Positions 44,544 through 53,803 are shown, numbered from the stretch's first letter. The stretch: 64,000 nt of DNA from Pedobacter miscanthi (GCF_003315595.1 NZ_QNQU01000018.1:49359-113358), one strand, 5' to 3'. The notes: a model not told the origin generated them from the sequence alone. Made by a program: numbers and translations.

Positions 44544-46559
44544 TTACTTCAGCGGATCGAATGTTCCGGCACCATTCATGCTATCCCATCCTACTGTTTG
44601 CTCCAGATAAGGGGTTGCAGTTAAAACACTGTTGTTGATTCCGAAGAAATAATATTGAGGATACCATATAAATTTAAAAGCAGGTGCGGATGTCCTGTCT
44701 AAATCATCTTTAACAGTTACCTTGAAATAATTGTCGTACAGATAATCTAAGTATTGATCGTATGTTGTGATTCCTGCAGGGTATGTAGTGGCATCGCGAT
44801 CGGCCACAGGAGCATTGCCACTAGCAGGTTTAACCATCGGATCGACAGTTGATGTGGCTGATGGTGCAACATAATCTGCACCGGCAGCGCCGGTTTTTAC
44901 TGAAACAAAAAAGCCGGTTCTGCGTGTTCCATTTAATGGCGTAATACCCAAACGTGCTGCTGTTGGCGAGCCTACCTCGAAAAGCATCCATCTCCTTAAG
45001 TCCCAGAAACGTTTACCTTCATAAGCCAGTTCGATTTTTCTTTCGTTAAGCACTGCCGCAAAAGAAGGGTCACGTCCGCTTACTGCACCCAAACCATAGG
45101 CTCCATCTAAATTCTCAACACCTGCACGTTCCCTTATTAATTTGATGTAACCTAAACCTTCTATGTCTTTATCTGCTCCGATGGCAGATTCAGCCAGATT
45201 TAACAGTACTTCAGCAAACCTGATTTCCATAAAATCTGTTGGGCTCAATTGAAAACTTCCGGTAATATTGGATGCGTTTGGATTTGCAGCCTTGCATAGA
45301 TAAATACCACTAGAGTTGGCTCCAGCTGTTTCCGTAGTTGCATTATAGGTGGTAGCTGCTGCTGTTTTTTTCCAAACGTATGTCCATTGTTTGTAATTTG
45401 TATTGTCTTTGTATGGCCATGGAGCACCATTGTAAATAAAGGTTTTATAGAAACGCGGATCCCTGTTTTTATAAAATTTGCCGATAGCATAGGCATAGGT
45501 AGAACTTCCGGGTTGTTTGCCGTCTTTCATTGGGAAAGCATCAACCATTTCTTTTGTAGGCGAAACTGAACCGCTGCCAGAAATGGTTTTAGAGCGTACG
45601 GCTTGCTCCCATCCGTTATTTTTTTGAGGATTACCTGTTGTAACGTTGTTGAACCCAAAAGAAAATACAGCCTCCGGGCTATTGTCGGTAAACCACATAT
45701 TGCCCCATGCTGTGCCGTTGGCTAAAGTTCCTACTTTATATAAACCAAATCCATTAGCTTCCAGCAAAGTTTTAGCTGCTAAATTTGCCTGATAAGCTCT
45801 TTCCCATCTTGCCCTGTCATCTGTTCTGTTAAACAAAGGACTTGCCCATGTTAACAAAACCCTACCTTTTAAAGCTGCAGCAGCACCCGAGGTAATCCTC
45901 CCGTTATCCGATCCTGTCCATTTTCCCGGCAATAATTGCATGGCAAGATCTAAATCTTTCACAATCTGCTCAATACAGGCTGATGAAGTACTTCTTGGAA
46001 CCTGGGTATTATCACCTGCTGATACTATAGGATTTTGTGGAACCAATACCAATGAAACCCCTCCATATAGCCTTACAAGGTCGAAATATTGCCATGCCCT
46101 CCAAAAATACATCTGTCCTTTTAATTTATTTCTTGTTTCTTCAGGAATGCCATATTTATCGATCTCCTGTAGGAAAATATTGATCTGTTTCATCCTGGTC
46201 CAGGTATTATTGGCGATACTACTGCTCAATCTTGCACCGAAATATGGCAAATCGTTTGCATTATTGTATGATATGGTTGCCCATTCTTTGTTCCAGTTGG
46301 TTTCGCCCGGTAGTTCCTCGGTTGTTTTGGTAAAATCGTCGTTAGCTGTAGCCAGGTTCCATGTCATAGATTGTGCATTGGCAGGAGCCTCGAAAAGGCC
46401 GTAAACATAATCTACATAACCCTGTGCCAATGCTGGGTCTTGAAAAACCTGTTCGTTAAACCCGGTATAATCTTGTTTTTCTTCTAAAAAAGAATCTTTA
46501 CAACTTGTTGCCACTAAAGCAAGTGATGCAAATAGATATATTAATTTATTTCTTTTCAT
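44544..46559 (-). CDS. SusD/RagB-family glycan-binding lipoprotein
   Basis: A 671-residue outer-membrane lipoprotein. The lipobox is ALVATSCKDSF, with Cys20 lipidated. The SusD fold is seen in the TPR-like helical region: DPALAQGYVDYVYGLFEA at the N-terminus, KGQMYFWRAWQYFDLVRLYGG with the conserved helix pair, and the late ELAYEGKRFWDLRRWML motif. It binds the polysaccharide at the cell surface and passes oligomers to its SusC partner. It is slightly longer than typical SusD proteins (about 500-600 residues) because of extra loops near 540-620. It starts about 28 bp after the susC stop and is followed by a terminator, so the pair forms its own transcript. The ligand is probably a pectin-derived oligosaccharide, inferred from neighbours. 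Confidence 0.95.
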   Translation of the reverse strand: MKRNKLIYLFASLALVATSCKDSFLEEKQDYTGFNEQVFQDPALAQGYVDYVYGLFEAPANAQSMTWNLATANDDFTKTTEELPGETNWNKEWATISYNNANDLPYFGARLSSSIANNTWTRMKQINIFLQEIDKYGIPEETRNKLKGQMYFWRAWQYFDLVRLYGGVSLVLVPQNPIVSAGDNTQVPRSTSSACIEQIVKDLDLAMQLLPGKWTGSDNGRITSGAAAALKGRVLLTWASPLFNRTDDRARWERAYQANLAAKTLLEANGFGLYKVGTLANGTAWGNMWFTDNSPEAVFSFGFNNVTTGNPQKNNGWEQAVRSKTISGSGSVSPTKEMVDAFPMKDGKQPGSSTYAYAIGKFYKNRDPRFYKTFIYNGAPWPYKDNTNYKQWTYVWKKTAAATTYNATTETAGANSSGIYLCKAANPNASNITGSFQLSPTDFMEIRFAEVLLNLAESAIGADKDIEGLGYIKLIRERAGVENLDGAYGLGAVSGRDPSFAAVLNERKIELAYEGKRFWDLRRWMLFEVGSPTAARLGITPLNGTRRTGFFVSVKTGAAGADYVAPSATSTVDPMVKPASGNAPVADRDATTYPAGITTYDQYLDYLYDNYFKVTVKDDLDRTSAPAFKFIWYPQYYFFGINNSVLTATPYLEQTVGWDSMNGAGTFDPLK

Positions 46560-46587
46560 TTCTTTAATTTTTATTGATCCGCCAACA

Positions 46588-49500
46588 CTATAAAGTTAAA
46601 TTCAATCCGAATGAATATGTTTTCAGGTTAGGGAAAACATCAAATGCAGCATCGCTATCACGATAAGTATAAGGATTATAAAAGTTTACAGGATTTACCG
46701 CTGTAAAGAAAACCCTTGCGTTGCTGATTTTTAAACTCTCCAATACTTTTGCAGGAATTCTGTAATTAATCTGAAAGTTGGTCATTCTCATGCGGAATGC
46801 ACTTACTTTCCAGAAATTTGATGTAGGTGTTAAACTAATTGATTCCCAGTTAGGATTTGGCATCGTTCCTTCCGGGTTTAAAACCGGATCGTAAATGCTT
46901 CCCCAGTATGATGGAACACTGGCAAAAGTACGTGAAATAGAATTGTTCATTTTTTTTCTTCCGTCAATTTCCGACCAGCCACCAAATGAACCCGCAATTA
47001 CGCATTCTGCACTAATTCCTTTATAACCAGCCCTGAAAGTCATTCCATATCCGTAGTGATTACTGGCTTTTTTAGCGAGCAGAATCTGGTCGTTAGAATC
47101 GATGATACCATCAGGTGCGGCAAAAGTACCATCGGCCTGAAGCGGGCCCCTTACATCACGATAATATAACATACCAGGTTTTAACTGTGTTGGATTGGAT
47201 GTGGTTACGGCTGTACCAAAAACAGATTTAATATTGTATTGCTGCACGTATGCATTAATTTCTTCCTGATTATGAAACATGCCAAGGTAATCATAACCCC
47301 ATTTGCCTACGTCACTTGATTTACCGGGACCTGCGTTCCATGGATACTGGATATCTGTTGCATTAAAGCTAGACCGTATAACTTTATTATCCGACCATGA
47401 GAACCTTAAGTCAGCTCCATAGGTAAAATCTTTTCCGATCTTATCGTTCCATCCTACTTGGAATTCGAAGCCGAACAGGTTGTTGATTGCATAATTTTCT
47501 GCTGCCACAGAACCACCTACAGTAACCGGAACATTTTCTACACGCTCTACCAAAATATTATATGCATGGTTAAAATAACCTTCAACTGTAGTAGATAATC
47601 TGCTGTTTAAAAATCTAGCATCAATACCTAAGTTGTTTTTGAACTCGTCACCCCACGTTGCATCGCGGTTAGGTGAGGCTTCCATTTTATAACCTGTTGT
47701 GGTTCCTGCATCACCAAAAACTGCTCCTTTACCATCCTGGAAAGTATAACGCTGTCTCCATAACCATGCTTTGGTTTGGTCGTTTCCTAATAAACCTACT
47801 GAATACCTCAGTTTCAGGAAGTTTATGGCTTTCGAGTTTTTAAGAAAATTTTCTTCAGTCAATACCCATCCCAATGATCCGGAATAAAACTTACCCCAAT
47901 AGTTCTCAGGTGCAAATTTGGTAGAAGCATCACTTCTGAAGAGGAACTCTGCCAGGTATTTTTCGTTGTAACTGTAATTAACACGGCCAACATAAGATAA
48001 TGTACCTCCCTCACTTTTGGTTGTTGCGCCATCAACTGCACCTGTAGCTGTAGAAAACTGACCATTGGTTGATTGGATAGGGTCTGCTTTTAGAACATAA
48101 TTCATATCATAAGCCTGCTCCGATTTTTCAACCGTAAACAAACCACTTACATTATGCTTTCCAAATTGCCTGTTGTAATTTAAAACCAGATTTGATTGGG
48201 TTGAACTTTGGTTAATGTTGGAATAATATAATCTGTTACCATTAGAAGCCACCACAATTGGTGAAGGAGATGTTCTTAAAGGGGCATTGTCGTAAATATG
48301 CTGGTTTGCACCTGACCTGGTAAACTCATAAAGGTTGTATTTGGTGCCTACCTGAGAGCCAGCTGTACTCCCCATGTTTCTCCCATAAATTGCTCTTGCT
48401 GATAAACCTTTAACAAAAGGTATATCATAATTAACGTTAATGTTAACGGTATAGGTCTTAGTATTGGTAGAATTTAAATTGTTTAATTTTTCAACTTCAT
48501 AAAAGTGATAGGTAGAAAAATCATTTGTGGTTCCTGGTAATTTAACCGGATAACCATTTACATACATTGGGATATATCTCGGAGCTAACAGTAAGTTCCT
48601 GTAGTCATTATCATCCAATTCGCTACCGATTTTATTAAAGGTTTTTACCAGATCACTGTTATTTCCTGATACCTGCAAACCCACTTTTAAATTGGTTGCC
48701 ACTTTAACTTCTGAACCTGCCCTGAAATTCCAGCGCTGAAAATCAAGACTAGCAAGATTTCCATCCTGTTTATAGTAAGATACATCGCCAAAGTAAGTAG
48801 CTTTATCTGTTCCGCCACTAACACTTAAGGTATGGCGTGTGTTGTATGCCGATTTCCATGCGCCTTCAAGCCAGTCATAATCATGATTCTTAAAATAATC
48901 TAATTCATCCTGCGAGAAAAAATTATCGCTATTGGCAGGGGATCCAGCACCGTTTGGCCCATTCATAATATTATAGTATTGCCCAAATTCATACGCACTC
49001 AATACTTTAGGGCGATAAGCCTCATCGTTTACTGAATAAGATCCACTGTAACTAATGCGTGGTGCACCTATTTTGCCACGCTTGGTACGCACTACCACCA
49101 CACCATTACCACCACGGGTACCATACACTGCCGCCGCACCATCTTTCAAGAAGGATAAACTTTCGATTTCTGAGGGATCGAGGCTATTGAATAATGTATT
49201 ATCTGGCGCTCCAGTCTGACTTAACTGCACAATATCATCGATTACATATAAAGGTTGTTGTGAACCACCATCTTTGCCATATATCGCATTTGGATTTCTG
49301 ATGGTCAGAGTTGCCGCATTACCGGGACGAGATGTACCTCCGCTAACCCCAACACCCAACAAGCGGCCTGCCAACGCAGCACCAAGATTGCTCACAGCTA
49401 AATCTTCGATTTCAGAAGCCTTAATATCAACAACTGAACCCGTTAAATGACTTCTTTTTTGTGTTCCGTAACCCAAAACCACTACATCTTCCAGACTTTT

Positions 49501-49812
49501 ATTTTCAGGAACCAGGCGAACAGCAATAGTGGTTTGTTTACCAACCGCAATCTGTTGTCTAACGTATCCAATAAAAGAAAACACTAATATATCTGCATCA
49601 GACTTTACCTGAATAGTGAAATTTCCATCCGAATTAGTGCTTACATTGCTGGGAATGCCTTTTAAACTTACGTTCACACCCGGTATTCCCCTACCGTCTG
49701 TTTGATCTACAACTTTACCGGTAACCTTTCGGTCCTGGGCAAAGAGCATTGTACTTGCCAGCAGCATAAGCAGCAAGGGCAAAGAAATTTTGCGTAAAAA
49801 TTTTAATTTCAT
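46588..49812 (-). CDS. SusC/RagA-family TonB-dependent receptor
   Basis: A 1074-residue outer-membrane transporter that imports glycans using TonB energy. After a signal peptide (ending LFAQ) comes a CarboxypepD-regulatory-like domain at about 28-110 (VTGKVVDQTDGRGIPGVNVS), then LEDVVVLGYGTQKRSHLTGS as TonB-box-like start of the plug, and the plug up to about 240 (IESLSFLKDGAAAVYGTRGGNGVVVV). The rest is the 22-strand barrel ending TYSFGLNLTL. No STN domain precedes the carboxypeptidase-like domain, so it is not the sigma/anti-sigma-coupled type. It is the first gene of the susC-susD transcript. The leader contains CTAACCAAA at 49820-49828 and the shared boxes further upstream. Confidence 0.96.
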   Translation of the reverse strand: MKLKFLRKISLPLLLMLLASTMLFAQDRKVTGKVVDQTDGRGIPGVNVSLKGIPSNVSTNSDGNFTIQVKSDADILVFSFIGYVRQQIAVGKQTTIAVRLVPENKSLEDVVVLGYGTQKRSHLTGSVVDIKASEIEDLAVSNLGAALAGRLLGVGVSGGTSRPGNAATLTIRNPNAIYGKDGGSQQPLYVIDDIVQLSQTGAPDNTLFNSLDPSEIESLSFLKDGAAAVYGTRGGNGVVVVRTKRGKIGAPRISYSGSYSVNDEAYRPKVLSAYEFGQYYNIMNGPNGAGSPANSDNFFSQDELDYFKNHDYDWLEGAWKSAYNTRHTLSVSGGTDKATYFGDVSYYKQDGNLASLDFQRWNFRAGSEVKVATNLKVGLQVSGNNSDLVKTFNKIGSELDDNDYRNLLLAPRYIPMYVNGYPVKLPGTTNDFSTYHFYEVEKLNNLNSTNTKTYTVNINVNYDIPFVKGLSARAIYGRNMGSTAGSQVGTKYNLYEFTRSGANQHIYDNAPLRTSPSPIVVASNGNRLYYSNINQSSTQSNLVLNYNRQFGKHNVSGLFTVEKSEQAYDMNYVLKADPIQSTNGQFSTATGAVDGATTKSEGGTLSYVGRVNYSYNEKYLAEFLFRSDASTKFAPENYWGKFYSGSLGWVLTEENFLKNSKAINFLKLRYSVGLLGNDQTKAWLWRQRYTFQDGKGAVFGDAGTTTGYKMEASPNRDATWGDEFKNNLGIDARFLNSRLSTTVEGYFNHAYNILVERVENVPVTVGGSVAAENYAINNLFGFEFQVGWNDKIGKDFTYGADLRFSWSDNKVIRSSFNATDIQYPWNAGPGKSSDVGKWGYDYLGMFHNQEEINAYVQQYNIKSVFGTAVTTSNPTQLKPGMLYYRDVRGPLQADGTFAAPDGIIDSNDQILLAKKASNHYGYGMTFRAGYKGISAECVIAGSFGGWSEIDGRKKMNNSISRTFASVPSYWGSIYDPVLNPEGTMPNPNWESISLTPTSNFWKVSAFRMRMTNFQINYRIPAKVLESLKISNARVFFTAVNPVNFYNPYTYRDSDAAFDVFPNLKTYSFGLNLTL

Positions 49813-50065
49813 CTTATTATTTGGTTAGTTTTTATTCTGTTTACAGCAGTTGTTTGATGCCTGCTATTGAGGTTTTTTTATTTGGTATACTTTAATTTCT
49901 AAAAGCCCTTTTTAGGTGTTTTGCCCTCTTATATTTTGCTTTTAGATGAACTACTTGTAACTGTTCAAATAAAATAAAACGTTAAATTAACGTTTATTAA
50001 ATTGAAAATAGAAAAAAATGTGGTGTGATTTGGCTCATTTTTATATTTTGATTTAGATAATTATT

Positions 50066-50083
50066 TTGGTTAGAAAGTATATT
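50066..50083 (-). promoter_or_regulatory. Inner shared box upstream of susC
   Basis: TTGGTTAGAAAGTATATT is identical to 44259-44276. Flanking words TGGCTCATTT (downstream on the minus strand) and TTCAAA are also shared. Confidence 0.6.
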
Positions 50084-50218
50084 ATAATTCAAAATCGCAA
50101 CTAAATATTAACTCTGGCTTCTTAAACCGCTTCTGAATTGTATGATATTGCCTTTCAGAAAAAAAATCCGTCTAACTTTTGCTAACTATTTAATTGACGA
50201 TACAAGATAAAATAAATT

Positions 50219-50242
50219 CATATATAAATGAAATATTCTTAA
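50219..50242 (-). promoter_or_regulatory. Outer shared box upstream of susC
   Basis: CATATATAAATGAAATATTC followed by TTAA matches the outer box upstream of PL1. A looser relative, TTCATTAATAAATAAAATAT, lies at about 51209-51230 upstream of the DUF3826 gene. Confidence 0.5.
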
Positions 50243-50388
50243 ATAAAAATTTAAAGTATTTTTTTATGCTATCTTTTTCAACAAAAAACACATATCCTGT
50301 CAGCTTACAAATACCATTGCATAAAGCTACTGAAGCTATAATACATCCGGTAGCAGAAGTTTAAATATTTATGTTTTTGAAACCCCTT

Positions 50389-51057
50389 CTAGTTGTTCTC
50401 TGATTTGGCCTTACGTCGTTTCTCCCACTCTATTCCTTCTTTTTTAAGGTCGTAACCCGCTGCAGAAAGGTAATTGTTGATACGCCCTTTATACTTACCA
50501 AACCAGGCATGTTTTTTATCTGATGATTCTGCATCCATGGCATGTTCCCTGGCTTCGGTTAACCAGATCAGGATCTGCTTTTTCTGATCGTCGGTTAATG
50601 TTAAAATTTCTTCCTGATAAGCTTTATAAGTGATTGGCAATACATTATAAGTCATTCCGTTTTTTACCAGCTCTACCTGATCATCGGGTAATTGTTCCGA
50701 AAGTTTATTAATGTATTTTTTGTGGAGTTTATTTAAAGCGACATCGACTGTTCGCGCATCTTTTGCAAGGGCCGAATCGCGTTCAACCTTATTGTCTTTG
50801 TTTTTTTCTTTGATTTCAGCCACCCTGATATCACGGGCAGCATAAATATCATTGAGGTTACTGTACTGATCGCGAACAATTACCGTCACTTTTTCGGTTT
50901 TCTTCGGATCGTTGATCCCGAGGTTAGCCACAATTTTGGCCGCACGTTCGGTTATCATTTTAGTATAGGCTTCTTTATCTGTACCAGCTTTAGACTGGGC
51001 AAAAACTGTAGTTAAGCCTGAGAACGTTAACAATAAGGCCAAAATGGATGATTTCAT
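50389..51057 (-). CDS. DUF3826 protein, exported, upstream of susC
   Basis: A 222-residue protein with a signal peptide (MKSSILALLLTFSGLTTVFA, cleavage after Ala20). The helical body ends with TLTDDQKKQILIWLTEAREHAMDA and KKEGIEWEKRRKAKSENN, a basic tail. It is a paralog of the protein encoded at 24790-25455 and fits DUF3826. No catalytic motif is recognised. It is the first minus-strand gene next to the divergent AraC regulator, with 576 bp between it and susC, so it may be transcribed separately or read through. Having two members in one region suggests a role in handling the same substrate; this is guesswork. Confidence 0.82.
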   Translation of the reverse strand: MKSSILALLLTFSGLTTVFAQSKAGTDKEAYTKMITERAAKIVANLGINDPKKTEKVTVIVRDQYSNLNDIYAARDIRVAEIKEKNKDNKVERDSALAKDARTVDVALNKLHKKYINKLSEQLPDDQVELVKNGMTYNVLPITYKAYQEEILTLTDDQKKQILIWLTEAREHAMDAESSDKKHAWFGKYKGRINNYLSAAGYDLKKEGIEWEKRRKAKSENN

Positions 51058-51252
51058 ATTGATAATATTTAAAATTGGGTGATTTGGAATTGCTTAGTAG
51101 AAAATGCTATTGTTGCAGATTTTTTAAAGGATATATTAATATACTAAAAACTTTAAATTTTACCGGACATCTGGCAGCTTTTTTTTTGTTTTAGTAAATC
51201 TCATAATTTTCATTAATAAATAAAATATTTATATAAAAATAATTTATCAGTT

Positions 51253-51260
51253 TATATTTG
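51253..51260 (+). promoter_or_regulatory. Candidate -7 box for the AraC-type gene
   Basis: TATATTTG matches TAnnTTTG exactly. It implies a leader of about 170 nt before the ATG at 51435. No clear -33 TTG was seen. Confidence 0.4.
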
Positions 51261-51295
51261 GGTTAGGCCTGAGCGGCTATTTACAAAACTCAACA

Positions 51296-51316
51296 ATGAA
51301 AAACACTATTTTCTAA
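51296..51316 (+). other. Possible leader mini-ORF (MKNTIF)
   Basis: ATGAAAAACACTATTTTC followed by TAA lies in the AraC leader, with the same CTCAACAATGAAA initiation context as the real start at 51435. It could be a leader peptide or a by-product of local duplication. Confidence 0.3.
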
Positions 51317-51434
51317 CTGTTTTTAGCAAATTAATATAGGATATTATCATTTAACTCCCTAACTTAGGCCTGCTACGCCGTAATCTGTTGATCCCTGAAA
51401 ACGGCAGCACTAACCAAATATTTTAAGCTCAACA

Positions 51435-52304
51435 ATGAAACCCCATTTTCATAAAGTACCCATTACTTTACAAAGTTCTTTCAGTATCCGCCATGATATT
51501 AAACCCGATTTTGGCAACATCTGGCATTACCATCCCGAACTTGAACTTCATTATGTGATCAAAGGAGAAGGTGTCCGATTTATCGGTGATAACATCAGTA
51601 ATTTTGTACCGGATGAAATGGTGCTTTTGGGCGAAAACCTCCCCCATACCTGGCGCTGTAAAGATGAATATTTTCAGAATAATCCCGAGTTAACCACCGA
51701 AGCAATGGTAATCCATTTCCTGCCCGATTGTTTGGGTAAATACATGCTTACCCTGCCCGAAGCATACCTGCTCCCTAAATTATTCGAAAAAGCCAAAAAC
51801 GGAATGGTGATTAAGGGTAAGGCCAAGGATAAACTGGTTGATTTAATGCGTGCTGCTGTAGATGCAACCAACCTCGACAGGATTATTATCCTGCTTTCTA
51901 TTTTAAAAACACTGGCCGAAACAGACGAATATTCGACAATAGTAACCAGCAAGAATACTTTTTACCAAAGTAATGAGTCTGAGACGCTGCGTATCAATAA
52001 AATCTGCAATTATACCCTCAGCAATTATAAAAATGATATTACGCTTGAGGAAGTGGCCTCGTTGAGTAATTTAAGCGTAACTTCTTTCTGCAGGTATTTT
52101 AAACTGATGACTAAAAAAACCTATTACGATTTTCTGATTGAAATCAGGGTGAGCCATGCCTGCCGTTTCCTGGTCGAAAATAAATTGCCAACCGAAATGA
52201 TCTGTTTTGATTGCGGCTTTAATAACGTATCGAACTTTTACCGGCATTTTAAAAAGGTAACGGGAATGACGCCGTTGGACTACAAAAGGAAGTATTTAAA
52301 TTAA
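51435..52304 (+). CDS. AraC-family transcriptional regulator with cupin sensor
   Basis: A 289-residue regulator. The N-terminal cupin-like domain (about 15-110) opens IRHDIKPDFGNIWHYHPELELHYVIKGEG and has the VPDEMVLLGENLPHTW strand. The C-terminal AraC DNA-binding domain (about 190-289) has two helix-turn-helix units: ITLEEVASLSNLSVTSFCRYFK and CFDCGFNNVSNFYRHFKKVTGMTPLDYKR. It likely senses a sugar or sugar acid and activates neighbouring genes; the shared boxes upstream of susC and PL1 are candidate targets. No hybrid two-component or ECF regulator is present in the window, so this is the leading candidate controller of the susCD and lyase genes. The stop is 8 bp before a palindrome at 52312. 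Confidence 0.93.
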   Translation: MKPHFHKVPITLQSSFSIRHDIKPDFGNIWHYHPELELHYVIKGEGVRFIGDNISNFVPDEMVLLGENLPHTWRCKDEYFQNNPELTTEAMVIHFLPDCLGKYMLTLPEAYLLPKLFEKAKNGMVIKGKAKDKLVDLMRAAVDATNLDRIIILLSILKTLAETDEYSTIVTSKNTFYQSNESETLRINKICNYTLSNYKNDITLEEVASLSNLSVTSFCRYFKLMTKKTYYDFLIEIRVSHACRFLVENKLPTEMICFDCGFNNVSNFYRHFKKVTGMTPLDYKRKYLN

Positions 52305-52812
52305 AGCTTTCAAACCTCGCAGGTTTTTAAAACCTGCGAGGTTTAGGAATATCCTCGCTAACGCTCGTTTCTAATGAGCGTTTAATAGTTTATCGTTTAC
52401 AAACGATAGAATCGTTTAACTATTTTTGCGCTCGTTTGGAAACAGGCGCAGACGTCTTTAGTGTTTAAGCCCGTAAGATCAAAAAAATATTACATAAAAG
52501 CTTAATATCCAGTTTATTAAGTCACGAAGTATTGTCGTTAAGAGATCTATCTCAATAGATTTCTCCAATTGGTCGAAATGACGACTATGTCCCCTGCTCC
52601 ATAGTTTGTGTCTTCTGGAACCATTTCTGAATCAGGGCACTGGCTTTGTTCTATAAACCCGATAGGAGCATACATCCCGATTTTTCTATCGGGATAAAGC
52701 GGATAGCGGGGCTAACGCCCCGATGAAAGACCGAACCAGTCATTTCCAAAAAAAATATTGACCACCTAAGCCACTTTAGCACATTATAAACCTGCGAGGT
52801 TTAGAAAATATT
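52305..52812. repeat. Convergent gap filled with repeats
   Basis: No gene is seen. In order: the AACCTCGCAGG palindrome; a block with ATCGTTTACAAACGAT and GCGCTCGTTT (52353-52453), the inverted relative of 12985-13062; a CGAAATGACG repeat near 52545-52585; a block with CCCGATTTTTCTATCGGG and GCGGGGCTAACGCCCCG (about 52660-52725); then a half palindrome at 52788-52803. Confidence 0.7.
52312..52345. repeat. Palindrome with AACCTCGCAGG arms after the AraC gene
   Basis: AAACCTCGCAGG and CCTGCGAGGTTT form a strong hairpin 8 bp after the AraC stop. It might act as a transcript end for this gene. A half copy lies at 52788-52803 near the convergent aldolase gene. Confidence 0.65.
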
Positions 52813-53745
52813 CTATATAAAAACCTTAATATTCAGGTTGTTGCGTAACGAAGTGTAATCATCAAATAAAGTTTCCATACCTTTTACCTCACTTGTTGTA
52901 AACGCACCAACGTTTCTGCGTGTAAAAGTCGAAATGTTTAAACCTCGTTTTTGAAGGAAATATTTTGAAACCACCGGATAAACATGGTGCATCACCTCCA
53001 TATTATCAATCAAAAACTGTTGTACAGCCTGCACCTCATCATTTAACGATTCGTCGCTGTAGTGGTCGCATAACCAAACAATTAACTCCGGAAAATAATT
53101 GCCCTGAATACAGGATAAACCTGAAGCACCGGCCTTTAAGGATTTTACTGCATGCCCCATATAAGCATCATACAAACCAAATGCATTCCCATCAGTAAGT
53201 TTAAGCTTTTCTTTAATCTGCAAAAGATCCAGGCAGGTATCTTTATGGTAAATTACCTTCCCTGTTGCTACAAAATCAGCTAATTGTTGCGGTTTTAATA
53301 CCCTTTTATAAGGTACCGGACATTCGTAAAAACCCATTGGAATATCTCCTGTCTGGCTTAGCAGCTCAAAAACACGCTCGTTAAATATTTCGTCGCTTTC
53401 ATTTTCATTGGCCAATAAACTGGTAATGGCAATTACCGCTTCAACACCAGCGTCGCTTACTTCCTTTACAAAATCAGCCTGTTTGGCAATTTCACCTCCA
53501 AAAGTTCCGGTGGCAACAACAGGTACTGCGCCATTGGCCACTTTTATGACGTGTTTTATGGCCTGTATCCTTTCCTTATCAGTTAATTCGAACATTTCGC
53601 TTGAGAGGCAATTGGCAAATAAACCCGATGCCCCGGCCTGTAAATAAATCTCCGTAAGTTGAGTTAAAGCAGGGAAATCGATGTTACCGTTGCTCAAAAA
53701 TGGCGTGAGCATAACCGGGATGAACCCTTTTTGTGAGTTTTCCAT
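52813..53745 (-). CDS. DapA-family (dihydrodipicolinate synthase-like) aldolase
   Basis: A 310-residue TIM-barrel lyase of the class I aldolase group. The Schiff-base Lys168 lies in GKVIYHKDTCLD and the proton-shuttling Tyr140 in IPMGFYECPVPYK. The usual GTTGE motif is NCLSSE here (about residues 45-50), so the acid-binding loop differs from true dihydrodipicolinate synthase. Such variants cleave or make 2-keto-3-deoxy sugar acids or N-acetylneuraminate. With rhamnose and galacturonate genes nearby, a 2-keto-3-deoxy-rhamnonate or -galactonate type activity is plausible but inferred. There is no signal peptide. It follows the symporter gene by about 60 bp and is probably cotranscribed with it. 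The gap downstream is full of repeats. Confidence 0.88.
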   Translation of the reverse strand: MENSQKGFIPVMLTPFLSNGNIDFPALTQLTEIYLQAGASGLFANCLSSEMFELTDKERIQAIKHVIKVANGAVPVVATGTFGGEIAKQADFVKEVSDAGVEAVIAITSLLANENESDEIFNERVFELLSQTGDIPMGFYECPVPYKRVLKPQQLADFVATGKVIYHKDTCLDLLQIKEKLKLTDGNAFGLYDAYMGHAVKSLKAGASGLSCIQGNYFPELIVWLCDHYSDESLNDEVQAVQQFLIDNMEVMHHVYPVVSKYFLQKRGLNISTFTRRNVGAFTTSEVKGMETLFDDYTSLRNNLNIKVFI

Positions 53746-53803
53746 TATAGTATGATATGGTAAATGTTCTATGTAGTTTTGCCCGGATAAGGTCGGAATG
53801 AGC

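Larger units (their letters stand above)
49813..50388 (-). promoter_or_regulatory. susC upstream region
   Basis: This 576-bp gap has no gene. It contains the CTAACCAAA leader motif, the inner box at 50066-50083 and the outer box at 50219-50242, both shared with the PL1 region. No exact TAnnTTTG core was found. The inner box lies 254 bp before the ATG, so either the leader is long or the promoter has an unusual core. Confidence 0.55.
51058..51434. promoter_or_regulatory. Divergent gap between DUF3826 and AraC genes
   Basis: It holds a TATATTTG core at 51253-51260 for the plus-strand AraC gene, and a leader with a duplicated TTAGGCCTG (51263 and 51364) and a duplicated CTCAACAATGAAA (51289 and 51428). 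The first copy of the latter starts a six-codon mini-frame. Confidence 0.5.

Noticed and set aside
50326..50360. Hairpin GCTACTG/GGTAGC downstream of the second DUF3826 gene
   Set aside because: The stem is only five or six bp with a long loop and no T tract.
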